Source: Serripes groenlandicus
Lineage: Eukaryota > Mollusca > Bivalvia > Cardiida > Cardiidae
Length of the DNA stretch: 64,000 bases
Direction of reading: 5' to 3'
Assembly (NCBI GenBank): GCA_031761405.1
Contig: JASEVX010000011.1
Location: forward strand, 27,081,527-27,145,526
The position numbers were made by a program, and so were the translations under genes. The notes under the pieces are model-generated. The model saw only the letters and a program-made list of their open reading frames with translations. It was not told where the DNA came from and ran no database searches. Positions 11,481 to 23,057 of the stretch are shown one piece after another; within the stretch, counting starts at the first letter, position 1, and each line of letters opens with the position of its first letter.

Positions 11481-12785
11481 TTACGGAGGTAGTTAATTAA
11501 CTTGGGAAAGTGTTGATTGAACAAACGCAACTCACGTTTTCGAAATTATGTGGGCATTGTGTCGGACTCCCACGAGTAATCGTTCTATATCGCTGACCTG
11601 AATTAATAGTTTTCATTTTGTATAACTCACTACATATAAGAATCAAAGCACTGAAGGTGCTGCCGGCATTGGGGCTGCAGGAAAGTTGAAAGATCATATC
11701 ATAAATAGTAAATATTATGAATTTGCCAATTTGAAATCCGGAGGACCTTGTTGGCACTATATCGCTAACCTGAGTGCAAGAGCTCACACTCATACATGTT
11801 TAAGACATGAGGAATCGAAAGGCAAATTTGACAACAGGTTTAGGCAGAATATTTTGAAGTTTCTGCCTTATGATATTGAGAAATATGTCAATGTCAAGTA
11901 GAAATAATTATCTTAACCATGTAATAATGGGAGAAGTGTTTGCTCAATGCAAAACTCATCAAGACAATTATTCTGACAAAGATTCAAAATGCAACCTCCA
12001 GAGCGTTAATACGATTTTCCTTCATGTGGCCTAGTGACCTATCTTGTTTATCTGCTATGACCCATATTCGTCAATGGACTAGATATTATTAAATACAAAC
12101 ATTCTGACAAAGTGTTAAGAAGCTGAAGCAAAGAATGGAGCCTCCAGAGTATTAACAAGATTTTGTTCAATTTGACCTAGTGACCTGGTTTTTAACCCGG
12201 CATGACCCATATTCGAACTTGGTCTAGTTATTATTAAGATAAACATTCTGACCAAATTAAAAATAATGTGGCTTCTACAGTGTTGACAAGATTTTCCTCC
12301 AATTTGGCCTAGTGACCTGCTTTTTGAACAGACATAACCAATATTCAAACTTGACCTACATATCATCAAGATATATTTCAAGCTGCTGAAGCAAAAAACG
12401 CGGCCTCTAGAGTGTTGACAAGATTTTCCTTTAATTTGGCCTAGTGACCTATTTTTTGAGTCCTTAAGAACCATATTCGAACTTGGCCTAGATATAATTA
12501 AGATCAACATTCTAACCCAAATTTAAACTGCTGAAGCAGAAAATGCGGCTTGAACATTGCTAACTAGATTTTCTGTCAATTTGACATAGTGACTAGTTTT
12601 TGAACAGACATGACCAATATTCAAACTTGGCCTACATACCATCAAGACAAACATTCTGATACAGTTTAAACATGCTCATGTTAAAAATGCAACCTCCAGA
12701 GTGTAAACAATTTGGCCTAGTGACCTAGTTTCTGACCCAATATGATCCATATTCGAACTTGACTTAGATATCATTAAGACAAACA
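11480..12785 (+). repeat. Interspersed repeat with tandem 'cctagtgacct' core
   Basis: The left part (11690-11900) includes 'ctgagtgcaagagctcac' and 'ttctgccttatgatattgag'. It is followed by about six imperfect copies of a 130-145-bp unit containing 'aagattttcctccaatttggcctagtgacct' (shown here only as a family label) and 'catgacccatattcgaact'. The same arrangement appears inverted at 25230-26080. Open frames across it are repeat-derived. Confidence 0.75.
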
Positions 12786-13384
12786 TGCCGTTGATACCTC
12801 CACAGCGCTTGCGTGCAACTGCACACCGTGATCGGGTCGCCCGGTGGAGGGAGAGGTTGGCGTTTGTACGCTTCCACTACAACTTAGTTATTTGTTACTG
12901 ATGCATGTTCTCATTCACTTCACTGCCACCCTCCCTCTCTTTTGGGTTCTGCACTCTCCTTCTCCTTCAGTCCTTCTATATTTTCTAGGGCATCTTGTAG
13001 TACTGTTACTCTGACGCTTTTGTGATAAACTAAATCTGATGGATAAAGCGTGAGCCGGCTTTTATAACCGGCGAGCCACAGTGGGTGATCGGCCAGATGC
13101 CGGCCTGTCCCCGGTCAATGTCTGCCCGATTTCCGGCCATGATCTGATCAGCGTCTGGATTGTCCGGGTAGTCCAAAATTTGGCCAATTAATGTGCGATC
13201 AGTTTGCGATGAGCTTTTAAGTCCGAATTAAAAGTAACTCAATGCTCGCGAGGAGTCTTGAAGGGTTCTAGTCGAAAATGCGGTCTAGAAATCCTCCGAA
13301 AACTACTCGCAAGGTAATTGTGACTGGGGTTTAAGTGATACTAGGTAGGCCATATTTGTAATTCATAAATATGCTTTTGAAAAC
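12786..13384. other. Unannotated stretch
   Basis: GC-richer than its neighbours around 12800-13200 ('ccggccagatgccggcctgtcc' region has short self-complementary CCGGC blocks), but no gene is recognised. Confidence 0.4.
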
Positions 13385-13830
13385 AATATAAATCTGCAGC
13401 TGAAGACCTTTGAAAACATAAAGGTTGATATCCATATCTCTATGTGCAGACATAAGGCACATTCCTTCAAGCATTTTCTTCGCCATTGATGATCTTCAGT
13501 CGGACTTCACGATCGCTATCCAACGAATTGTGTAAACATTTATCAAGTCGTCAATGGTTGACTGATCGGTAAGATAAGGGCGATACACCACCCCATTTAT
13601 TCCTCCAGCACTCGATTTACATCTGGAATGTATCGCCCGAGGGCAGGTCTTCCCTGATAAAGTTTACAGACTCGTCGTTTAGTGCTATATCAACTGGCGG
13701 GTACAGTAAGAATGTCGTAGTAGCCCACTGCTGAAGTGAGGTAAATCGTTTGAGGAATTCTTGGAGCACATGATCCAATAATGGGAAAGTTATAACAGGC
13801 TTATAATATTTTCAAATCGAGCCAGTACTT
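13385..13830 (-). pseudogene. hAT-type transposase C-terminal relic
   Basis: Translated from the minus strand starting near 13800, the frame reads PVITFPLLDHVLQEF, continues through FIREDLPSGDTFQM, meets an in-frame TAA, then resumes IECWRNKW. This order (FPLLDH; then DLPS; then a WRxKW motif) is typical of the C-terminal dimerisation region of ZMYM1/ZNF862-like hAT transposases. After a frameshift and an apparent internal deletion, the closing block SSMAKKMLEGMCLMSAHRD fits the terminal 'RLxGLALMHIHRD' type motif. The catalytic region and the N-terminus are absent. It is therefore a dead fragment. The family call rests on motif order seen by eye. Confidence 0.65.
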
Positions 13831-14064
13831 TTGGACAAACAGATTTCCCCCTTTTGATGCCGCGGCAAACAATGTTCTACATGGAAATAAATTATTTAAT
13901 CAGTATTAAAGGGCCATACCTAAACACTTATGTGGATTTTATTTGAAATTGGTCTATTGGTTTAGGAGGAGAGGTTGTTAGTAGGAGAATGTGAACAGAG
14001 GGACAGACGACGATGCCGGCAGACGCCAAACGGCGAGTCATAACTTCGTGCTCAGGTGGGTTAA
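13831..14064 (+). repeat. 3' fragment of an acaagaggg-family element
   Basis: 'ccccttttgatgccgcggca', 'ggtctattggtttaggagga' and the 'gacagacgacgatg' block match the subterminal part of the copies at 42498-43860 and 51347-52037, ending in 'gctcaggtgggttaaaag'. The 5' end is absent. Confidence 0.65.
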
Positions 14065-14285
14065 AAGAAGTGATAGAACTGATAATATGTAATAATAATA
14101 CTTATATAACGCATGTGTTACTACATTTTGAAACGATTGGTAGTTATATGCAGCACTGATACATACTCAATGTCAACGGATTTCCTAGAAATAAAAGTAC
14201 AAATGTAATTTACAATGGAATAACTCATCTCAGATACGAATATCTGAATAGAGTAAATGAAACTTTAGCTAGTAGCTCATTTGTC

Positions 14286-14463
14286 TTAACCCTTTCCAAC
14301 ATGCAACAAATATGCAGCAGACGACTTTGAAAATGTCTACTCATGTATATGGAAAATCTCTATAATTGTAGGTATAATTACTATAAATAGTAGAGAACAC
14401 AATGTTTTTAAAAGTCGTCTGCTGCAGATGCGTCAGAATCCGTCTTCAAAGTGGGAAAGGATT
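14286..14463. mobile_element. Complete TTAA MITE (piggyBac-like termini)
   Basis: The 178-bp element is bounded by TTAA on both sides. The ends are 'ccctttccaacatgcaac' and '…cttcaaagtgggaaagg', and the inner arms 'cagcagacgacttt' and 'aaagtcgtctgctg' pair perfectly. A TTAA target site plus a CCC terminus is the usual piggyBac signature. The assignment is inferred because no transposase is present. Confidence 0.8.
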
Positions 14464-14779
14464 AATACATTAGCTTTACAAATATCACAGAGCGTAGGTA
14501 ATGAGATCAGTAGAAACCGTTTTAGAACTAAATCCGCGAACAAAGAAATCGCAAGGTCTATCCGTATAAATTGATCAGAAAAGGTCAATACAAACCTCTA
14601 TTACAACCAATTACGCCAGTATTCAAATGCACATTGTATATGTAAATAAGTAACAGGAAAACCTTAATTACTGCTATTTAAATCTGATCTATTTCAGACA
14701 AATGTACTTTCCCGACAACTTCAAATAAAAGGAATAACCATAATTAAACAAATATGTGTTTTTGTTTTAACTCGTCTGG

Positions 14780-15953
14780 GGGTGTGTGTTTTTTTCGAAG
14801 AAAAAAGGTCAGGCTATTGTGAAACCCTTGTGAAACCCTTGGCGTCGTCGTCTCGTCGTCGCAAAACATTAACCTTACCTCACAACACAAAAACCGTTAA
14901 ACATGAAACTTGGTAAAGAAAAATCCTAAGAACAAAACACATGTCCAAAACAAGTCAAACAAGCAATTTCGCTGAATTGATATCCCCCACCAATGATGGC
15001 TTGTTTGTGAATTAAGGCCTTTATGTTGAATGTGCAATTGACCTGCAAAATTATTTCAACTTATTCACACAAGAACAAGGGGTATGAACAGAAATTGAGA
15101 CAGATAAACATATTCTTCCTGAAAGAATAAAATAACGACACTGGTTTTAACACTAATTAACCCACTTGTTTTTTAAAAGTCTTTATTGTATAATAAGAAG
15201 TGGTATTATTATATGGTTAGTGTCCCTGAGGTGCTCATTTGCCCACTACAAAATAACGTTTTGTAAAACAATGTTGTTTACATTTTAAAGTTCCTTTTCC
15301 ATAGACTGTTAAATGTATCCCTACTCCATAGTTGAGATAATTGGTCCAAGCAAAATTGATGTGCATCATCATCACAGTAATCAGTATGCTGGTTCATAAT
15401 CATTTCAATTTAAAAAAAATCTACCTCTTTTTTTCCTTAAATCAATGGCAATAACTTAATAAAATTTACCAATCCAAAAAAACAATGGACGGGCATCATC
15501 CCAGTATGTTGGTTCATATTTATTTCAAGTTTCATGAAATTATACAAGCTAGTTACTGAGAAATGGCTGCGGACGTGGATTTTTCAATATATCAAGGGCA
15601 ATAACTCTAAGGAAGATTGACCAATCTAAAAGAAAAACAATGGACGAGCATCATCCCAGTATGCTGGTTCATATTTATTTCAAGTTTCATGACATTCTAC
15701 CAGCTAGTTACTGAGAAATGGCTGCGGACGTGGATTTTTCAATATATCAAGGGCAATAACTCTAAGGAAAAATGACCAATCCAAAAAACAATAGACGGGC
15801 ATCATCCCGGTATGCTGGTTCATATTTATTTCAAGTTTCATGAAATTCTACCAGCTAGTTACTAAGAAATGGGTGCGGACGGACGTGACGGACGGACAAC
15901 GCCATTTTAATATCCCCCTCCCTGAAATATCAGGCGGGGGATAATAACTGGCT
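14780..15953 (+). repeat. Interspersed repeat with tandem 'catcatcccagtatg' core
   Basis: Four units at about 15358, 15488, 15643 and 15794 (spacing about 130, 155 and 151 bp) share 'gcatcatcccagtatgctgg', 'tttatttcaagtttcatgaa' and 'gagaaatggctgcggacg'. The repeat ends in 'gacggacggacaacgcc' and a short CCCCC/GGGGG terminal pairing ('atatccccctccctgaaata' … 'ggcgggggata'). Non-coding. Confidence 0.75.
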
Positions 15954-16337
15954 TAAATACATACTCAGTAATGCCCCTTTTTCGACTTAGAACAAAACAC
16001 AGACGGGCGTTGGTGTTCGCTACACGGTACTCTTGGTCTAAAGCTGCTTTCAAAGTATACTGGTCGGCCCTGTTGGTACAATATAAACAAATAATTGAAA
16101 TGTCTGGTAAAGCCGGCTCTGGCATAAAGGGGGCTGAATACATGTGGATCGCGTCTTGAGATACGGATTCTTATTACATCTGCGTACAGTGAGTAGTACT
16201 GTGTGCGTATATTCTTCTTGGGCATTCACAGTCCGCAAACATGCATACACAAATTAAACGAGCATGTCTAACTTAAGCATTTAAAAAAAAGAAAAGAAAA
16301 AAACTGTTAACAGATAGTCGTATGGGTTAATGTATAT

Positions 16338-16560
16338 GACCCGTCCCGCGAGAAAACCAACATTGTGAACTCTTCGTGAAGTATCGACCCGGATCAGCTT
16401 AAGCATGCCACACAGGCTCACTCGGACAGACACTTTTCGCCTCCTGTAGATTTTTTGTAAGACGGAATGTGTATTAGCCTGCGTGGAATACGCAGGCTGA
16501 TCTGGGTCGATACATTACGCAAACCATAATGTTGGTCTTCTCGCGGGACGGCTCATATGT
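16338..16560. mobile_element. MITE of the GAGCCGTC family
   Basis: The ends are 'atgacccgtcccgcgagaaa' and 'ttctcgcgggacggctcatat'. Internal inverted blocks 'tatcgacccggatcagctt' and 'ggctgatctgggtcgata' are also paired. It sits in TA-rich flanks. Compared with the 3.5-kb copy it lacks part of the middle. Confidence 0.85.
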
Positions 16561-17440
16561 CCTGTTTGGCGCAGCAGCACCTCTCTACATCTCATGTAGC
16601 TTGTATTTAAATATATCAAATAATGGAGTCACAAGTCATCAACCTCACGAAATCGACCATTTCTGAATCATTCTCAAAAGGATATCAACACTTGCTTAAA
16701 AGAGGAATCCGGAGGCGGTCATGCTGGATTGCCCTTTGGCAATACAGATTCACCAGTCTAGAACTTGTTTGTGTGCATAAGTGTATGTCGACGTGATATA
16801 ACGGAAATAATGGTGAAAGCAAAAACATACTTTAACGTGTCTTTAAATACGTTAAGCCCTATTAGAATATATGGAGGATGGTGCAGATTACCGCCAGACA
16901 GTGCGAACATGTCTGAACCTTACTGGTTTAACCAACTTAAAATTCTTAATTGAAAAAAACTGTATTTGTCAAAGAGACTGTTTTTTAAAGCTCCTAATTT
17001 AATTGCATGAGATTGGCTTGGCAAAAACACATTAAGGAAATCAAAAGTAAATCCCCTTCTGCAAGTTTCTTTAATCATCTAATTGAAACGTTAAAATTGC
17101 TGAACTGCTATTTTTAAAGCACAAAACAATTTTAATTTTCTAAAACACTATGTTGCATAAATGGGCGGAATTGAGATGGAAAATGTTTTCGGAAAATGCG
17201 GCCTGCATAATCCAATTCAAAATGTCATTGCAATATTGAACTTTGATTGACTAACAACATATGTATGTTCGAATTTACATCACCTTCTACTTAACTTTGA
17301 AATGCGCTTGTACATCTCTAACAACAAAGCCATACATCCTCACCTCATTAAACTGTTAAAATCAAGATTGCGTTATCAAAAAGTGCTAATCAATATTGAG
17401 ATAAGGAATTATTTCGATGAGTACATATATTAACTAGAAC
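16561..17440. other. Unannotated AT-rich stretch
   Basis: No gene or repeat recognised. Open frames are short. Confidence 0.4.
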
Positions 17441-17459
17441 TGTGAGTGAACTCACAAAG

Positions 17460-17720
17460 ATACCCCCCGTTGCGCTTACAAGACATATGGACATACAGAC
17501 GGACACATATATTTCCGACCGGGATGATATTACTTCATGCACATCCTCAGGTTGTGTACTGCAACTGTGTAACGTTTCATTAGAATCGGTCCAGCCGTTA
17601 AGGAGGAGTTGCGCTTACAAGACATATGGACAGACAGACGGACGGACAGGGTGATACCTATATACCCCCCCCCCCCCAAAAAAAAAAAAAAAAAAAATAA
17701 AATTGTTTGTGGGGGATATA
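17460..17720 (+). repeat. Repeat end with duplicated 'gacatatggaca' block, poly-C and poly-A
   Basis: 'gcgcttacaagacatatgga' occurs at about 17474 and 17613. The second copy runs into 'gacagacggacggacagg', then 13 C and 20 A, and 'gtttgtgggggatataatta'. The CCCC…GGGGG closure resembles the hairpin end of the 14.8-15.9 kb repeat. Confidence 0.6.
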
Positions 17721-20503
17721 ATTACGACATACAAGAGATACCCGTGATAAGGATGAGATCGCTAGTAAGGGGAACATTGTTTTTCTATGGGATTTATTAT
17801 GTATTAAGGTATATTATCGCAGGACGTTGCTCACTGTTTATATTTAACTTTTGTATCAGGATTTTGCATTTTTTCCGATAAAGACCTACTATTGGACTGT
17901 TCTGCAACACAAATGTAGGGGCGTTTTCAATTGGAAAACATTAAGTGTTTTTCCCACAGATATTCAAGGCAATTCAAATTCAACCTTGTCCATCAGTTGA
18001 TTTCATTTGTGAAAGCTCAACAAATATAACTTCGACGTATCGGATGAAGGTATATATTTGAAGCCAATTCATGACAAAATCGAAAATTTGTGCTGACAAG
18101 ACATGTGAATAGTTTAAAACACGCCATTTATATATAAATCCAAGTAATTTCTACTTAACAATACATAAATTGTAATACCATTACATCGCAATGCAAACAT
18201 TTACATACCATTACAATAGGAAACGTATTAATTTTTGATAATGGTTTTGACAAAAGAAAATATTTCAAACACTATAGAAACTGTTGCTGCGAAGAGGTTT
18301 GAGTGGTTTCTCAGTTGTAATACACTGCCCACAACCCCTATTGCAACGGATGGATGAACCCACTACCTATTATTTTGGGTGAGACAAAATCGTTCTTCGT
18401 CCTGTCTGTGCAATTTCTTGTTTACCACCTGAATTAGACTAAGAATTCAAAAACTTTATTTTATGATATTGGAAGTCATCCATCAACAACACTTCAATAA
18501 AAAGGGACAAGCAAAAATGATTGGCATTTGGGCTTTTACACATCCCTGATTCCCGGAGAAAATGTTTATCACTCCCACTAGCAACTGTAGACACACAAAT
18601 TAAAATGTTTGCTTACTGAGTATACCCGTAAATTCTTGTTTGTTATGTTTCCATTTTACCAATAGGTAATTAGTTATCGTCATTTCTTACCCAAGATAAA
18701 GCAAAAGAAGTGAACGACTGCTTTGAACGTCGGCTTGAATAGTATCATATTAACAGGGTTTTTTAAAATTGTATTACTTAAATTTATTTTGTTACCGTCG
18801 CAACAGCTTAGTATGATACGTTCGCAGTCTTGAGCATAAGGAACGTCTATTATGTTATGACCTATATATCATTTAGTATGACTCACCAGAGCCCTGAGTT
18901 TTATTCAGGAACCTAACACACCCTGCACTCCGGCGTTTGCTAGCCGAGTCCATCGTCACTCAAATCACAGCGCTAAACTAACACAAACCCCAGTCCTTGG
19001 TATGTTACCACAATTTGAACACACATTCGTTCAAGATTTGAACACGCGCTCTAATTAATACATGTATGTGACAATTATGAGGAGAATTAGCACTCGACCT
19101 GACTAAATGTACGCGTACATTTCGAATCACCGCTGTTTTCTGCTTCGAGCGTTATACACTCATCTTAACATTTAAATGAACTTCGCTTAAACAATGAATA
19201 ATTAAAATTGATCTTCACATTTTATTTTCAGTTTGATAATATATAAACCGACCTTTGTGTCGAGTGTGGTTTGGGCAATAAGAATAACTGACTATCGATA
19301 AGGGGGGTTAAAGAATGGTTTTAATGCAAGAAACCAAACAATTCCTCTTGGATCCTTAAAATGCAATTCATTCGCAAAGAGTACGTCGTCTGACAATAAC
19401 AAATGAGGTGATTTAACACGTCTGAATTCCCAAATTTAAAATTTCAAACGCTTATATTGCCTTTATGGGTTGTGCAGCGATAACAGATTGTTTTCATTCG
19501 CCTATCTAAAACAGGGTGATTCGGATGAGTTGCCATTATCTGTGCATCATCTGTGGTCTTCTCGTGATCCTTCGATCCTTTGCTTTGCAATAATTCCTCT
19601 GTATAAAGGAGAAAACAAATTAACGTTTAAGTTGAATTGAAACCATTTGTCCTCCACAATATTGTTTTTCTTTTGTATTGTGTCGAGTAACCTGCCAGAA
19701 TAAACATTTTCATCAACGTCAGGATTTTCAATTTAGATTGGCTACAGTGAAAACCATTTCCTTTGAAACTACCGATTCATTGGAAATAAATATTCTTGTA
19801 CAAAGAAATGGATGTGTTTTCTTTGCTTTGTCATATCAACAAAAGCATTCTGAAGAATGAAGATCATGTGATCAATCTCGTTTCGTTTTGGACCATTTTA
19901 CACTAACGACAACCCTTGTATTTTCGGTCTTTTGACAGTACATTTTTCTATTAGAGTGGCTTGCAATTTATGATTCAATGTCAATTTAATATCTTGAAAG
20001 ACTTCACTTTTGTAATGTGTTATATTTGTTTTTACGTCTTCTAAAATGATAATAGGATATGACTTAAAAAGGCGAATTTGTTAAAGTTAATAAACCATTT
20101 TTTAGACACGAACTGTAACCATTACCCGTTTAACCGGGTATATCATTGTGCTTGCCTTTGAATTTGTACGATAATTCGGATAAACAGTCTCCTGTCTTTT
20201 ACATTCGTCTGTGTGATGGAACTTGTTATTGCAATCAAACTAAAAAGTGTTAACACAACCTATCGTGATGTAAACAAAATATATTTGTCATTTAATTGAT
20301 TAAAATGTGTAAAGTTTGACATTTTCGTAAACAATGGCGAGTAGCAAAACGGGTCTCGTCACGAGAAAAGCTGATATTCGGTTTATTGCGACCAGGTTTA
20401 TCAGAATCTTCATTGATCGCTATATGTATCAAACTAGCATACTGCAAGCATATGCAATTACATTGTTATTACTATTAAATTCGAACGTCGGTTTTCATGT
20501 GAT
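17721..20503. other. Unannotated stretch
   Basis: About 2.8 kb with no recognised gene, RNA or repeat. No TM1-TM3 coding exon for the downstream GPCR could be identified here by eye. Short frames, such as 19678-19860, lack motifs. Confidence 0.4.
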
Positions 20504-20721
20504 GTTAACTCTTTCAGTATCGAATTGTTTGAAGTAGACTCTTCCATTTTCATCGGGCGTCTCCATTTATCATATAATAAGAGTTTTGGAATATGTTGAT
20601 AACTTTAAAGGCAAACAATTCTGATTTAAGTTGAGACAGCGCGTTACGAGTTGACTCGCATAAATCTGTACTCTTTGCAAAAAAAACCAGTATTGCCAAT
20701 GTCGCTGAAAGAGTTAACGTA
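20504..20721. mobile_element. Short TTAA-flanked MITE, second family
   Basis: The ends are 'gttaactctttcag' and the exact complement 'ctgaaagagttaac', giving TTAA-bounded 10-bp inverted termini around about 200 bp. It differs from the CCCTTTCCC family internally. A piggyBac-like mechanism is inferred from TTAA. Confidence 0.65.
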
Positions 20722-21354
20722 ATGTTCTAATAGTATTATACTCAAAAATACTTTTAACGTATATTTCAGATGACATTGTAGATAGGTATACCTATTTTTG
20801 GAGCCACTATTTAGCTGTACATTCCTGTCTTAGTAACACAACACACACCATATCCATGTGGCTGGCTGTCTGCATGTCCGCCATTAGGTACGTATTGCAA
20901 TATATATATTTATATCTCCCCCACTTAGTCCAATGGATGCAACATTTCGTTAATTTTAAGGTAGGTTAAGTTTTCAATGAAGAGCGAAATGATTTATGTG
21001 TCGATAAATATACAAGTTGGATTGTTTGTTTCATTTAAAAATGACAATGACTATGACAAGACAAACTCGGTTGTCTTAGAGATTATTATAAATTCAATTA
21101 AGGTGAATCTCGACAATAAGTGCTTAACATACCCTAAATGTGTCAACATGACCGGCTTTCAAATGATTGATTTAAATGACCGTCTACGAAATATAGGTGT
21201 TTTCATCACTCAGTATGACCTGCAAATCTTTATGGGCTAAGAAAAAAAAGTATGTGTTTAGATAATATTTATCATCTTCACATACTAATTTACAATTGAA
21301 TAATCTTATTAGTTCTTGATCGTTTTAAATCTATATTTCACGTCCTTATACGTC

Positions 21355-21645
21355 AGACCGCCTTAGTGTTGTTGTTGTAGAGCGTCCGCCTCGGATGCGT
21401 GTGGTCGCGGTTTCGATCCACGGCCTGGTCATACCAAATATTATATTAAAAATGGTAGTAATTGCTTTCCCTCGTTTGCGCACAGGATTGTGAAATAAGC
21501 ATAACGACTGACCCGCTAGTGTCAGGATAAGAGGACTCATCGTACTGGCACATGTCTCTTACATACGTAATGCCGTGATATAACTATTACATTGTTGAAA
21601 GAGTCGTAAAACACCACACAAACAAACAAACAAACCATATACGCC
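21355..21645 (+). mobile_element. tRNA-derived SINE, fullest reference copy
   Basis: The head ('gtagagcgtccgcctcggat', 'ggtttcgatccacgg', 'ggtcatacc') is followed by a body with 'aaaatggtagtaattgcttt' and 'cataacgactgacccgctag'. The tail is 'gccgtgatataactattac…' ending in (ACAA)n. The head, body and tail order explains the partial copies at 1175, 8205 and 45363. Confidence 0.75.
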
Positions 21646-22109
21646 CATAATGTTGATCCAGTCTTGCTGCCAACTTCACTTGCTTGAGATTTTAACATGA
21701 TAGTCTAAATGATAGTTTTTAACATAAAATGAAACTGTGGCATTTGACTTCCCACAGCCCGAAAATTCAATAAAAAAAAAAGGACACACTTATATAATTG
21801 TGTGATCCATTGGCTTAATTATTCTTGATTTTTGGTCAAGTTGTTCAGGCCTTTTATATAACACATTGTTTTATAGGCTCTTCATTGATCGCGTACTAAA
21901 TCAGTTGACTGTGAAACCAGGGATAAGATGTAAATGTTATCTATGCTTTGAGATTGAATATGTGTCGTAATTGAGCATGTCTAGGTCGATTTTGAAAATA
22001 AATATGTGTCTGGATTTCAGAATAAATGAACATAAAGTATTGGACGGGGCCTGGTCTGGGATGACATTATTTAAACTAATATAATATCTCATTTCAAACT
22101 GAAGGACCA

Positions 22110-22290
22110 CTGCCTTTTTTAACCATTTCCCACGGATGGAAATCGTGCAGTTGATAATTTTGTAAAGTTCTAGGTAAAATATTGAAAATATCTTTATTGA
22201 AAGTATAATTATTCAAAAGAGATAAAAAAAAAACCTTTGCGGCTGAATGAGAACTTGTTCATTTTGAATCGTCTGTTGATAAGGGATATC
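22110..22290. mobile_element. Decayed TTAA MITE in the GPCR intron
   Basis: 'ttttttaaccatttcccacgga' followed by 'aaagtataattattcaaaag' and 'cattttgaatcgtctgttga' matches the CCCTTTCCCACA family. The far right end is lost. It lies about 90 bp before the GPCR splice acceptor. Confidence 0.5.
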
Positions 22291-22365
22291 GGAAATACAT
22301 TGAGACGCGTTTTAAAAGTTTATTCTTGGGTATACACATTATTTCAAATTTGTAACTTAATGTTT

Positions 22366-22376
22366 AACATTCCAGG
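22366..22376 (+). promoter_or_regulatory. Splice acceptor of the GPCR exon
   Basis: A T-rich tract followed by 'cattccag|g' at 22375/22376. Using it places the intron in phase 2 within the DRY-box codon for Arg (AG|G is inferred). This explains why the reading frame starts abruptly without a Met. Confidence 0.7.
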
Positions 22377-23057
22377 TACGTGTTTATCCGGACACGCGGA
22401 AACAGCCGTTGGAATCTCTGTGTAAACAGAACCATAATCATAATTATCGCTGTTTACGTCACTTCCGTTGTGGTATTTATTCCAAACTACCTCGTCACTA
22501 GGGTACAACCAATAGTGATGCCGGGCACCAACGCCACGATCTACAAACTGGAAAACTTACAGATATATTTAAAAGACACCAGCATTGTTAACGCGGTCAA
22601 TGTATGGCTTTTTATTCTGCTCGGTAAACTATTGCCGTGTCTATTTATGTGCCTTTTTGGCGGACTCCTTTTACAAACGCTTAGTGAAAGCAAAAGATTA
22701 TCAAAATCCTTAAAACAAACATCGTGTTCTCAGCGTATGCGCGCGCATAAACGCACAACAACGATGTTACTAGCGATTGTACTGATGTTCATCATAGCAG
22801 AATTACCATCTGGCATATTGGTGTTTGTGTCCGTTTATGTGGAAGGATTTTTTATGGACTATTACTTGTTATTCGCGGATACATTGGACATAGTTTCGTT
22901 ACTGAACAATTCGGTGAACTTTGTGATGTACTGTTGTATGAGTCGACAGTTTAGAGAATGCTTGTTTGAAACGGTTCCCTGCATTGATGATATCTCAAGG
23001 AGACAGTATCAGGCGGCTAATGGAAGTAAAAGTCACACACATGTAACCCAACTGTGA
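22376..23057 (+). CDS. Peptide GPCR, last coding exon (TM4-TM7)
   Basis: This exon encodes the C-terminal half of a class A receptor, probably for an RFamide/myosuppressin-type neuropeptide, acting in the plasma membrane through G proteins. It follows an acceptor 'aacattccag' at 22375. The first base completes a codon split by the intron, and the frame then reads YVFIRTRG, fitting the residues after the E/DR of the DRY box. With residue 1 at the Val after that Tyr, TM4 is about 19-39, an N-glycosylation site NAT is at 52 in extracellular loop 2, and TM5 is about 72-99 with Pro87. A basic loop 3 follows. TM6 (about 128-150) contains ELPSGIL, a hallmark of the Srw/myosuppressin/sex-peptide-receptor group. 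TM7 has NSVNFVMY (178-185) in place of NPxxY, then CCMSRQFR. The reading frame is uninterrupted to TGA at 23057. Exons for TM1-TM3 were not found. Candidate polyadenylation signals lie in the downstream region, for example AATAAA at 23939. Confidence 0.88.

Noticed and set aside
15350..15953. CRISPR-like regular array
   Set aside because: Units are 130-155 bp with no short direct repeats separated by unique spacers, and the DNA is eukaryotic.
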